Assembly: GCA_944322615.1 (NCBI GenBank)
Contig: CALUPH010000001.1
Coordinates: forward strand, 124,001 to 188,000
Origin: Candidatus Gastranaerophilales bacterium
Lineage (GTDB): Bacteria; Cyanobacteriota; Vampirovibrionia; Gastranaerophilales; Gastranaerophilaceae
Reading direction: 5' to 3'
DNA length: 64,000 nucleotides
The notes beneath the pieces were generated by a model. The model was not told the DNA's origin, searched no databases, and saw nothing but the letters and a program-made list of their open reading frames with translations. Positions 1 to 8,288 of the stretch are shown here, piece by piece (within the stretch, counting starts at the first letter, position 1; every line of letters begins with the position of its first letter). The translations under genes were made by a program, and so were the position numbers.

Positions 1-2
1 TG

Positions 3-959
3 ATTGGTGATGCACAAGGTACAAGATTGGTATTAAATTCAATTGATACAATATCACCTGATGCATTTGAAACTAGTGAAATAATAAAAACAGAAATTCC
101 TGAGCAAGCTGATAGAGTTTTATTTACTCAATATTTGGCAGGTACGACAGAGGGCATTTCGCCGGAATTATTAACAAAATTTGAATCAGTTAAAAATATA
201 GGATTGCAAGAATTAAGTGATGCTCAAACTCAAACTTTTGTCAGCGGTTTATCAAAAGCGATAGAATCCGGAACAATAAGAATAAGTGAAGTTCATAATT
301 ATTATGGTGAAGATAGTGTACCATATTTATCACAAAGTCAATTGACTCAAATTGAAAATGCATATAATAAATGGTATCAAGAAACGCTAAAAACAGCAGA
401 TACACCTCAAAGTAGTTATAAATTGGTACAGGAAACACGTGAAGATGGTTCAGAAATTGAATATTTATATGATGTTGAATCAGGAGTTAAATTCTATAAA
501 TCTCTAATTGTAGAAACAGAAGAAAAACAAAGCGGATATACAGCTGCACAATTTAATCTTGTAAATCAATATAATCAATTGGAAGAATTGCAGTTTAGAG
601 GTTCAAATTTAGATGAACTTGCAGAAATAGAACACATAGTTTATGATATCAAAAGCAATAAAGATACTGTTTCAGGAGCAGAATACGATTCAGTAAGGCA
701 AGTTATAAATAAACTCCAAACTTTAACACAAAAAGATGCTGCTGGAAAAACAGCTATGGAAGAATATAATGAATATTTTAGTGCTGTATATAAATCTTCA
801 AGAGTAAGTGAATTTGGAGCAAAAGCAGAAGAGCCTGATATTTATGAAGATTATCCTCTTTTAAAAGAATTATTTACCAAAGAAGAACTTTCTCTAATAA
901 GTAAAGAAGGTTTAGAACAATTACATAATCAGATAAAAGCGTCAAAGGAGAGCCAATAA
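3..959 (+). CDS. RelA/SpoT-fold nucleotidyltransferase-like protein, C-terminal part (cut by window edge)
   Basis: The reading frame is open to the left edge, so only the C-terminal ~318 residues are visible. The first visible residues, IGDAQGTRLVL, match the D-x-x-G-x-R strand of RelA/SpoT synthetase folds. About 170 residues later come SGYTAAQFNL (the G-Y-x-x-x-H region) and EELQFRG followed by AEIEHIVYDIK (the E-x-Q-x-R and A-E-x-E-H helix). Where typical (p)ppGpp synthetases have His after the conserved Gly-Tyr, this protein has Gln, and an unusually long insert rich in Gln and Glu separates the two blocks. That is far from housekeeping Rel, and the catalytic status is unclear. The next gene starts directly after the stop codon. 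The fold assignment is inference from motifs. Confidence 0.5.
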   Translation: MGDAQGTRLVLNSIDTISPDAFETSEIIKTEIPEQADRVLFTQYLAGTTEGISPELLTKFESVKNIGLQELSDAQTQTFVSGLSKAIESGTIRISEVHNYYGEDSVPYLSQSQLTQIENAYNKWYQETLKTADTPQSSYKLVQETREDGSEIEYLYDVESGVKFYKSLIVETEEKQSGYTAAQFNLVNQYNQLEELQFRGSNLDELAEIEHIVYDIKSNKDTVSGAEYDSVRQVINKLQTLTQKDAAGKTAMEEYNEYFSAVYKSSRVSEFGAKAEEPDIYEDYPLLKELFTKEELSLISKEGLEQLHNQIKASKESQ

Positions 960-1382
960 ATGAATATAGATAATAATCTAAATGGATTAAATTCAATAAA
1001 CTATAAAAGAAATTCTGAAACTGAACCAAATAAGGATTTCAAAAAGGAACTTGTTGAAAATTTATATAAAAAAGCAAGACAAGAAGTTCCTCAAGATGGG
1101 AATAATATCAATGAATTTGATCCTGTAAGCGTAAAATATACTGATCCTCAAACTGAAGATATATATTATGTTTCAGTACAAGCAGGTTACGATAAAGAAG
1201 CCCCTGAATTAAAAGTTTTAAGGGCAAGTTATCAATTAAGTAAAGATGAACCTGTTTATTATATGAATATTATCAGAGGATCTAAGCAAGATATTCTTGA
1301 TTATTTAGGTAATGAAAATAATCTTGGAAAAATTAAAGGGTGCTTAAGTGTATTAAAGGAAAGAGCACTTCAAGGTGATTAA
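960..1382 (+). CDS. hypothetical protein, 140 aa
   Basis: I do not recognise this protein. Its ATG follows the stop of the RelA/SpoT-like gene with no gap, and the end of that gene holds the ribosome site AAAGGAGAG, so the two are surely co-translated. The product is soluble and charged, with an Asn-rich start (first ~15 residues), a Lys/Glu helix around residues 25-45 and a mixed alpha/beta remainder. No signal peptide or membrane segment is seen. The tight coupling suggests a partner or regulator of the upstream gene, but nothing in the sequence proves that. Confidence 0.6.
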   Translation: MNIDNNLNGLNSINYKRNSETEPNKDFKKELVENLYKKARQEVPQDGNNINEFDPVSVKYTDPQTEDIYYVSVQAGYDKEAPELKVLRASYQLSKDEPVYYMNIIRGSKQDILDYLGNENNLGKIKGCLSVLKERALQGD

Positions 1383-1462
1383 TGAAATATTTGATTATCT
1401 ATAAAATTTCAGTAAAAAGTATATAGATTTATTTTTATAAAACAATATGTTACTTTATAGAT

Positions 1463-2464
1463 ATGTCAAATATAAATTGGAATCAATTTTCAAATAACTT
1501 TATGAACAACTTTAATAGAGTTGCTCAAAATAATGTTCCAAATACACCTCAAGTTATTCAAAACCAAAATCAACAGGTAAATACACCATATATAGCACAG
1601 CCTTTTTTACCTCAAACAACAGCACAATTAAGTAAAACAATTGCGGAATTGAGTGTTTTAAATCAACAGCAGACTATGAATATGCTTAAGGATTTACTGC
1701 AGTTTCCAAAGAATTTTGAACAACTTTTAACTCAATTAGCTGTAAATCCAAATGAATCTAATCAAAAAATAGCATTATTGTTATTAGCATCTTCACTTAA
1801 TACAAGTCAATTATCATCTTTGCTTCAAAATAATTCTAAGCAAGCAATGACTAATTTGTATCAAATGCTTGCGCAGTATAACGAACTTGGTATGAGGCTT
1901 AAAGATGAACAATTAGGGCAATTAACCAAGTTGATTTCATTTGTAGCAGCTTCAAGTACGTCTGATGTTCAAACAATAAGAACTACAATGTTAATGTATC
2001 TTCCTTGGCTTCCTTTAACTGATCCGAATGCTTTTAAACTTGAAATAGCAGGTAAAGCTTTAGATTCAGGTGCAATTAGTGATGATTTTGTTACTGTTCT
2101 TATAGCTACCGAAAATTATGGTAACTTGCAGGCTGATATATATAAAACACAAGAAGATGGGATAAAGATAGAATTAATTTCTTCAGATACATTCCCTCAA
2201 AATGATTTTGTTGTTTTAATGAAAGAAGAAAGTAAAAAATATAGTATAAATATAAATTTTGAACTTTCTAAAAAAGAGTCTTTTAATAAGGAAAAGAATG
2301 AAAAGTCACAAATACAGGTTTGTATGAATACAAGCCCCGGAGTAAATCCTTTTCTATTATTAATTTCGAATGCATTAATAAAAAATGTACATATAATAGA
2401 CAGTAAAGAAAACTTAAGAGAACAACGAAAAGAGAAACTGGATAATGGCAAAAGTGAAAACTAA
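1463..2464 (+). CDS. hypothetical Gln/Asn-rich protein, 333 aa
   Basis: I cannot assign a family. The first ~65 residues are low-complexity Asn/Gln/Pro/Thr. Helical repeats rich in Leu and Gln follow (about 70-180). A compact region then contains MYLPWLPLTDP (about 174-185) and beta-like strands to residue ~300, and the protein ends in a basic tail. The Gln-rich disordered start, helical middle and globular end recall flagellar hook-length (FliK-like) or surface-presentation proteins, but this is only a layout resemblance. No signal peptide is visible. No clear ribosome site precedes the ATG, so a later start is possible. Its 3' end overlaps the radA start by 20 bases. Confidence 0.55.
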   Translation: MSNINWNQFSNNFMNNFNRVAQNNVPNTPQVIQNQNQQVNTPYIAQPFLPQTTAQLSKTIAELSVLNQQQTMNMLKDLLQFPKNFEQLLTQLAVNPNESNQKIALLLLASSLNTSQLSSLLQNNSKQAMTNLYQMLAQYNELGMRLKDEQLGQLTKLISFVAASSTSDVQTIRTTMLMYLPWLPLTDPNAFKLEIAGKALDSGAISDDFVTVLIATENYGNLQADIYKTQEDGIKIELISSDTFPQNDFVVLMKEESKKYSININFELSKKESFNKEKNEKSQIQVCMNTSPGVNPFLLLISNALIKNVHIIDSKENLREQRKEKLDNGKSEN

Positions 2465-3812
2465 ATGGGTATGTCAAAATTGCGGATATGAAACACCTAA
2501 ATATATAGGTAAATGTCCTGATTGCGGCAGTTGGGGAACTTTAACTGAAGAAGTTGAGGTTAAGTCATCTAATCTTTCACAAAGTGTTATTATTGATGAG
2601 AGTCCTGTATGTTTAATTAATGAGATAGAAATTACCGAAAGTATAAAATTACCTACAGGTTTTGAAGAATTAGACAGAGTATTGGGCGGCGGTTTAGTAC
2701 AAGGTTCTTTGGTTTTATTGGCTGGAGACCCCGGAATCGGTAAATCTACTCTTATTCTCCAAACATCGGGTAATATATGCAAACAAGGTAAAAAGCTTTT
2801 ATATATTTGTGCCGAAGAATCAGGTTCTCAGGTTAAACTAAGAGCTCAAAGATTAGATGTTAATACTGATAATCTTTATGTATATTCACAAACTAATTTA
2901 GAGAATATTGTTAATCAAATTGATATTTTAAAGCCTGATATATTAGTTATAGATTCAATTCAATCAATATATACATCTAATATTACAAGTTCATCGGGAA
3001 GTGTTTCTCAAATTCGAGAATGTACCAATATATTAATGGATATAGCAAAGAATAAAAATATTACGGTAATTGTAATCGGGCATGTAACCAAAGACGGTAA
3101 TATAGCAGGACCTAAAATACTTGAACATATGGTTGATACGGTTATATATTTTGAAGGTGATAAATATAAATCACAAAGATTATTGCGTTCAATAAAAAAT
3201 CGTTTTGGTTCAACAAATGAAATAGGTGTATTCAATATGGTTGAAAATGGCTTGGAAGAAGTTAAAAATCCAAGTGAATTGTTTATGAAAGAACGAAATG
3301 AAAATGCTACACCGGGAAGTGTCATAATAGCAACTTTAGAAGGTACAAGGGCATTATTGGTAGAAGTTCAAGCATTAGTGGGAACAACATCTTATCCTTC
3401 ACCAAGAAGAGTTTCAACAGGTGTTGAATATAACAGACTTCTTCAAATTATAGCAGTTTTAGAGAAAAGAATAGGTTTGAATCTATCTAAGCATGATGTA
3501 TATGTAAATGTTATAGGCGGTATAGAAATAGATGAACCTGCTGCTGATTTAGGTATAGCATTGGCTGTTGCAACTTGTTATAGAGATGTTGTAGTAGATT
3601 CTGATTGTGTAATAATTGGGGAAATAAGTTTATCAGGTGAAATAAGAAATGTATCAAATATTGAAAAACGTATTTATGAAGCTCAAAAGTTAGGATTTAA
3701 AAAAGCAATTATTCCTAAACTTACAAAAAAACTTCCTGATAATTTTGATATACAAATTATTCAAGTTCCTCGTTTAATGGATGCTATTTCAGCTTGTGTT
3801 TCAAAAAAATAA
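2445..3812 (+). CDS. radA: DNA repair protein RadA
   Basis: RadA is a RecA-like, DnaB-type helicase that promotes branch migration of recombination intermediates. The order of domains is canonical: an N-terminal zinc finger (C10, C13, C24, C27), Walker A GDPGIGKST at 94-102, the RadA-specific KNRFG motif at 251-255, and a Lon-protease-like C-terminal domain (about 275-455). The 455-residue length is normal. The start lies inside the end of the upstream unknown gene (20-base overlap), so translation is coupled to it. The gene ends at a strong hairpin terminator shared with the converging aminotransferase gene. Confidence 0.97.
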   Translation: MAKVKTKWVCQNCGYETPKYIGKCPDCGSWGTLTEEVEVKSSNLSQSVIIDESPVCLINEIEITESIKLPTGFEELDRVLGGGLVQGSLVLLAGDPGIGKSTLILQTSGNICKQGKKLLYICAEESGSQVKLRAQRLDVNTDNLYVYSQTNLENIVNQIDILKPDILVIDSIQSIYTSNITSSSGSVSQIRECTNILMDIAKNKNITVIVIGHVTKDGNIAGPKILEHMVDTVIYFEGDKYKSQRLLRSIKNRFGSTNEIGVFNMVENGLEEVKNPSELFMKERNENATPGSVIIATLEGTRALLVEVQALVGTTSYPSPRRVSTGVEYNRLLQIIAVLEKRIGLNLSKHDVYVNVIGGIEIDEPAADLGIALAVATCYRDVVVDSDCVIIGEISLSGEIRNVSNIEKRIYEAQKLGFKKAIIPKLTKKLPDNFDIQIIQVPRLMDAISACVSKK

Positions 3813-3830
3813 TTTATGCAATAAAAAAAA

Positions 3831-3856
3831 GACCTATATTTTATAGGTCTTTTTCT
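3831..3856 (+). terminator. bidirectional rho-independent terminator
   Basis: A perfect 8-bp stem (GACCTATA/TATAGGTC, 3-base loop) is flanked by an A-run on the left and a T-run on the right, so it can stop transcription from radA and from the converging gene. Confidence 0.9.
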
Positions 3857-3873
3857 TTTGAATAAATATTATA

Positions 3874-4992
3874 TTAAACTTTTTGTTTAGTCATATTCAA
3901 ACATTTAACAACTGTTTCAACAACTGTTTTTTGTTCTTCGGCAGTTAACTCTGCAAACATAGGAAGTGACATAACAAGTTTAGTATCTTTTTCAGTTAGA
4001 GGTAAATCGCCTTCTTTGTATCCTAAATCTTTGTGTAATTTTTGCAAGTGTAAAGGAACAGGATAATAAATCATAGCGCCAACACCGTTTTCTTGAAGAA
4101 GTTTATGAACTTCATCACGATTTTCAATTCTGATTGTATATTGGTGGTAAACGCAATATGAATCGTGAATTTCTTTCGGAGTTAAAATTTCAGGGTATTT
4201 AGCAAATAATTCATTATATCTGTAAGCATTTTCTCTTCTTGCTTTATTCCATTCATCAATATAATTTAATTTAACTCTTAAAATAGCAGCTTGGATTTCA
4301 TCTAATCTTGAGTTAACGCCAAGTTCATCGTGATAATATCTAACAGCACCGCCATGATTTCTTAAAGCAACAACTCTATCAAATAAAGCTTGATCATTGC
4401 AAGTAATCATACCGCCATCACCCATACCGCCAAGGTTTTTAGTAGGATAGAAGCTGAAGCAACCAAAATCACCGAATGTACCAACTTTTTGACCTTTATA
4501 TTCAGCACCGATAGCTTGGCAGCAGTCTTCAACAACTTTTAGATTATGTCTTTTTGCAATATCCATAATCTTATCCATTTCAGCAGGTTGTCCGTATAAG
4601 TGAACAGGAATAATTGCTTTAGTTTTTGGAGTAATTGCAGCTTCAATTTTATCTGCATCAATATTGAATGTATCAGGATTAATATCAACAAAAACAGGAG
4701 TAGCGCCTGCTAAACCAATTGCACTGGCTGTAGCAACAAATGTAAATGCTGTTGTGATAACTTCGTCACCTCTGCCGATGTTTAATGCTCTTAAAGCTAA
4801 ATGAAGAGCATCTGTTCCTGAATTTAAACCAAGTGAAAATTTAGAACCTACATAATTTGCAAACTCTTCTTGAAGTGCTTTATTGTGTTTGCCTAAAATA
4901 TATGAACCTGAAGCTAATACTTCAAGAACTTCTTTTTCAATTTCTTTGCCGATTTTTGCATATTGTCTTTTTGAATCCAGAATAGGTATCAT
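3874..4992 (-). CDS. DegT/DnrJ/EryC1/StrS family sugar aminotransferase
   Basis: This is a PLP-dependent aminotransferase that usually adds an amino group to a nucleotide-activated keto-sugar for surface polysaccharide or glycoprotein glycans. The PLP-binding lysine is K185 in FYPTKNLGG, and the pyridine-nitrogen Asp is in VEDCCQA (D156). The loop NSGTDALHLAL at 57-67 binds the cofactor phosphate. The length of 372 residues is typical. The ATG is preceded by AGGAG. No sugar nucleotide dehydratase or acetyltransferase lies nearby, so the exact sugar cannot be told. Confidence 0.9.
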   Translation of the reverse strand: MIPILDSKRQYAKIGKEIEKEVLEVLASGSYILGKHNKALQEEFANYVGSKFSLGLNSGTDALHLALRALNIGRGDEVITTAFTFVATASAIGLAGATPVFVDINPDTFNIDADKIEAAITPKTKAIIPVHLYGQPAEMDKIMDIAKRHNLKVVEDCCQAIGAEYKGQKVGTFGDFGCFSFYPTKNLGGMGDGGMITCNDQALFDRVVALRNHGGAVRYYHDELGVNSRLDEIQAAILRVKLNYIDEWNKARRENAYRYNELFAKYPEILTPKEIHDSYCVYHQYTIRIENRDEVHKLLQENGVGAMIYYPVPLHLQKLHKDLGYKEGDLPLTEKDTKLVMSLPMFAELTAEEQKTVVETVVKCLNMTKQKV

Positions 4993-5074
4993 AATTTTCT
5001 CCTATAAACTTACTACCAACTATATAAATAGTTTAGCACATATAAATACTGCCTTTATATAATCTTTATAATTT

Positions 5075-5902
5075 TTATTCTTTTATTCCGCCATTTAATA
5101 TATCATTTATAAAATATTTTCTTCCAAGCAGGAATACGCCAATTACAGGAAGGCAACATATTACAGAAAAAGCGCAAAGAGCTCCCCAGTCTGTAATTTC
5201 TCTAAAACTTCCTTTAAAGTTAGCAAGTGCTAACGGCAAAGTTCTCATAGAGTCAGAATTAGTAACAATTAAAGGCCACATAAAACTGTTCCAAGTTGTA
5301 ATAAAAGTGAAGATAGCTAACGTCATTAAAGCCGGAAGTGCTAAAGGAAGCGCTATTTTATAAAATACTTGAAAAGTATTACATCCGTCTATTTTTGCAG
5401 ATGATTCCATATCGTCAGGCATGGATTTAAACCATTGGCGCATCATAAACACCCCAAATCCTCCAAATAATCCGGGGACTATTAATGCCCAATATGTATC
5501 AATCCAATGAAATTGTTTCATAATAAAAAATAAAGGTACAATGTTTACCTGTGGCGGTATCATCATTGAAACAAGTATTAAAATAAATAATATTTCTTTG
5601 TGTTTAAACTCAAAACGAGCAAAAGCATAACCTGCCAGAGCAGAAATTATCACCTGACCAATTGTCGTTGCAATTGCAACAAACATGCTGTTGAAAAAAT
5701 ATCTGAAAATATCAACATTATTTATTACATAAGTATAATTTTCTAGCGTAGTAGGGTTTGGAAAAAGATTAAAACTGTTTGTGAAAATTTGCTTATCAGT
5801 CATAAAAGATAAGCTGAACATGTAAACAAACGGCAATAACATTGATATTGCACCAATAATCAGTATTAAATACCCTATTGTTTTATAGAATTTTTTATAC
5901 AT
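5075..5902 (-). CDS. sugar ABC transporter permease, MalG/CUT1 type
   Basis: This is an inner-membrane permease of the carbohydrate-uptake-1 family. It has about six membrane helices. The cytoplasmic EAA loop reads ESSAKIDGCNTFQVF, followed by KIALPLALPAL, which couples to the ATPase. The 275-residue length and C-terminal INDILNGGIKE are typical of MalG-like subunits. It starts 3 bases after the stop of the exonuclease gene and so must share its transcript. CUT1 importers normally need a second (MalF-like) permease, a binding protein and an ATPase, and none is present in the window, so this subunit is isolated. Confidence 0.88.
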   Translation of the reverse strand: MYKKFYKTIGYLILIIGAISMLLPFVYMFSLSFMTDKQIFTNSFNLFPNPTTLENYTYVINNVDIFRYFFNSMFVAIATTIGQVIISALAGYAFARFEFKHKEILFILILVSMMIPPQVNIVPLFFIMKQFHWIDTYWALIVPGLFGGFGVFMMRQWFKSMPDDMESSAKIDGCNTFQVFYKIALPLALPALMTLAIFTFITTWNSFMWPLIVTNSDSMRTLPLALANFKGSFREITDWGALCAFSVICCLPVIGVFLLGRKYFINDILNGGIKE

Positions 5903-5905
5903 TTA

Positions 5906-6838
5906 TTATACGTGTTCAGGTCTTCTGTCTGATTTAATAATATGAATATTTCTGGTTTCAGAAAGCATTTGTCTTGCAGCAGCTAATTTTTCTCTGTTTT
6001 CTTTGCTGATGCTTCCTGATGCAATAAGTCTGTCTACAAAATTATTATTTAGTTTTACTGCTTTAGGCAGCGCACCTATTTCATCTAGAACATCTTTAAT
6101 TTCAACAAAATCATATGCATAAGATTGTTTAGATTGATATACAAGCGTTTCACCATTTGGAGAATGAATGCTTTCTCCGCCTTTTTCAAAATATAATCTG
6201 AAGATAGATTTTAAATCCTGCATTTCAGACTGCATAGTCTGAACAGCTTGTTGAATTCTAAGATATCTTTCAAATAAATAATCAACATTATCAAGCTGTT
6301 GAATTTGCCAGGCATATTTTTTTTCATAAAGTTTTTTAAGTTCAGGATATGCTTTAGCAAGTCCTTCGGTATCTGCCATTGCTCTATGGCGTGTAGAAAA
6401 TTCTACATTAAATTTATTCATTAGACTCTCTAAACCGCAAGATTCAATATCAGGATATACTTCCTTAAACATCATCTGAGAATCAATTCTTGGGTTAGAA
6501 ATAGGATTACCTGTAGTTCTAATGCTTGCTTCATTTATAAAAGAGTAATCAAAAATAGCATTATGAGCAACAATAGGATAATCAGCAATGAAATCTAAAA
6601 TCATAGGCATTACTTGAGCTTCAGTTGGTGCATCTTTAACATCATCCTCCGTAATACCGTGAACAGCAATACTTGATTTTCTGATATGTTGTTCAGGATT
6701 GATTAAAGTCTCAAATCTGTCTTTCATTTTGCCGTTTTCTAACCTGATAGCGGCAAATTCTACCATTTTTTCTTTTGTATAATCTAAACCTGTTGTTTCA
6801 ACATCTAAAACTATTTCAATACACTTTTTCTTAGGCAC
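5906..6838 (-). CDS. DnaQ-like DEDDh 3'-5' exonuclease
   Basis: The N-terminal ~160 residues form a DNA polymerase III epsilon-type exonuclease with all DEDDh residues: D12 and E14 in DVETTGLD, D97 in AHNAIFDYSF, and H151/D156 in HRAMADTEG. The remaining ~150 residues, with a helical segment and no recognised motif, are an extra C-terminal region not present in minimal DnaQ. The start codon is GTG, with GGGAG about 11 bases upstream. It may be a proofreading subunit or a stand-alone nuclease. It is transcribed with a sugar permease, an odd pairing. Confidence 0.85.
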   Translation of the reverse strand: MPKKKCIEIVLDVETTGLDYTKEKMVEFAAIRLENGKMKDRFETLINPEQHIRKSSIAVHGITEDDVKDAPTEAQVMPMILDFIADYPIVAHNAIFDYSFINEASIRTTGNPISNPRIDSQMMFKEVYPDIESCGLESLMNKFNVEFSTRHRAMADTEGLAKAYPELKKLYEKKYAWQIQQLDNVDYLFERYLRIQQAVQTMQSEMQDLKSIFRLYFEKGGESIHSPNGETLVYQSKQSYAYDFVEIKDVLDEIGALPKAVKLNNNFVDRLIASGSISKENREKLAAARQMLSETRNIHIIKSDRRPEHV

Positions 6839-6926
6839 AAACTCAAAATCTCCCTCTATAAATTAAATAATAACACAAAGATGGATGACGGGCAAAATTG
6901 CTTAATTTTACTAAGCTAAATATTAA

Positions 6927-6955
6927 TTGCTTTATTAATATATCGGTAGTAACAT
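6927..6955 (+). promoter_or_regulatory. candidate sigma70-type promoter for the oxidoreductase operon
   Basis: TTGCTT (-35) and TAACAT (-10) are spaced by 17 bases, about 30 bases before the ferredoxin gene start. This is inference from consensus only. Confidence 0.4.
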
Positions 6956-6987
6956 ATATGTAAGAACATATAAATGGATTTGTAAGT

Positions 6988-7194
6988 ATGGGAAGAATTG
7001 TTTTAAACAGAGATAAATGCAAGGCTTGTTATTTATGTGTTGATGCTTGTCCTAATAAGGTTTTGGAAGTAGACAAAAGTGTTAATGCTTTGGGGTACTA
7101 TCCGATAAAGGTAAATCCTGATAAAACATGTATAGGTTGTGCAATGTGTGCAAGAGTTTGCCCTGATATTGCGATTGAAAAGGTGTACAGATGA
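6988..7194 (+). CDS. 2-oxoacid:ferredoxin oxidoreductase, ferredoxin-like delta subunit (2[4Fe-4S])
   Basis: This small electron carrier has two C-x2-C-x2-C-x3-C[P] clusters: CKACYLCVDACP in the N-terminal half and CIGCAMCARVCP in the C-terminal half, each binding a [4Fe-4S] centre. The length of 68 residues fits the delta subunit of four-subunit 2-oxoacid oxidoreductases. It leads the operon and overlaps the alpha subunit gene by 4 bases (ATGA). It passes electrons between the thiamine enzyme core and external ferredoxin. Confidence 0.92.
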   Translation: MGRIVLNRDKCKACYLCVDACPNKVLEVDKSVNALGYYPIKVNPDKTCIGCAMCARVCPDIAIEKVYR

Positions 7195-8288
7195 AAAAAG
7201 AAAAAGAGCTTTTAAAAGGTAATTATGCTATTGCTCAGGCAGCAATTCAAGCAGGGTGTCAGAGTTATTTTGGGTATCCGATAACACCTCAAAGTGAGAT
7301 AGGTGAATATTTAAGTGAGAAAATGCCTGAAAATGGCAGAGTTTTTGTAGCGGCAGAAAGTGAAGTTGCTGCAATTAATATGCTGTTAGGAGCTGGTTCT
7401 ACAGGTGTTAAGGCAATGACATCATCATCTTCTTGTGCTGTTGCTTTAATGCAAGAAGGGTTGTCATTTATTGCAGGTGATGAAATTCCTTGTGTGCTTG
7501 TCAGTGTTATGAGAGGCGGACCGGGTTTAGGTTATATTTATCCTTCCCAAGGTGATTATTATCAAGCTACAAAAGGTGGCGGTAACGGTGATTATAAAAT
7601 TGTTACTTTTGCTCCGAGCAGTGTTCAAGAATGTGTTGATTTAACATATAAGTGTTTTTACGTATCTCAAAAATACAGAACACCTGTTTGCTTGTTAGCA
7701 GACGGTATGTTGGGTCAAATGATGGAACCTGCTGTTGTAGGTGAATATCCGTATGAAGAAATTGATCAGTCTTCTTGGGCATTAGATGGAGCTAAAGATA
7801 GAGAACCAAGATATATTGCTTCTATTGAACGTGAACAAGAAACTTTAAGAAAACGTGTAGTTAAGATTTTTGAAAAATATAATCAAATTTTAGAAAATGA
7901 AAATTTGTTTGAAAAATATGAAATTGACGGTGCAAAACTTGTAATAACGGCATTCGGAAGTATAGCGAGAATTGCAAAGGCTGCGGTTAAAATGGCAAGA
8001 AAAAAAGGTTTAAAAGTTGGTTTATTCAGACCTATTATGCTAAATCCGTTCCCAGAGAAAATTGTTGCTGAAATAGCACAAAAGGTAGATGGTATTTTAG
8101 ATATTGAGCTTAATTGCGGTCAAATGCTTCAAGATATAAAAGCAAGTATTGCAGGTGTTGCAAGTATTCCTGTAGAATTTTTCGGAAGACCTGCAGGTAT
8201 GATGATGACTGTTGAAGAAATTTATGAACAAATTGAAATAGCATACAAAAAGATAGTAGAGAAAAAATATGGAACAGCTTGTATATAA
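7191..8288 (+). CDS. vorB: 2-oxoacid:ferredoxin oxidoreductase alpha subunit (VorB/KorA type)
   Basis: The alpha subunit carries pyrimidine-binding and hinge domains. YFGYPITPQSEI near residue 25, the AESEVAA motif and the MTSSSSCAVALMQEG segment are hallmarks of the pyruvate/2-oxoacid:ferredoxin oxidoreductase alpha family. MRGGPGLG and the later DGMLGQMMEP resemble proteins annotated as VorB (3-methyl-2-oxobutanoate). The 365-residue length is typical. The substrate could equally be 2-oxoglutarate, because VorB and KorA differ subtly. It is coupled to the ferredoxin subunit upstream and overlaps the beta subunit gene by 20 bases. The enzyme class is oxygen-sensitive and marks anaerobic metabolism. 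Confidence 0.85.
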   Translation: MKKEKELLKGNYAIAQAAIQAGCQSYFGYPITPQSEIGEYLSEKMPENGRVFVAAESEVAAINMLLGAGSTGVKAMTSSSSCAVALMQEGLSFIAGDEIPCVLVSVMRGGPGLGYIYPSQGDYYQATKGGGNGDYKIVTFAPSSVQECVDLTYKCFYVSQKYRTPVCLLADGMLGQMMEPAVVGEYPYEEIDQSSWALDGAKDREPRYIASIEREQETLRKRVVKIFEKYNQILENENLFEKYEIDGAKLVITAFGSIARIAKAAVKMARKKGLKVGLFRPIMLNPFPEKIVAEIAQKVDGILDIELNCGQMLQDIKASIAGVASIPVEFFGRPAGMMMTVEEIYEQIEIAYKKIVEKKYGTACI

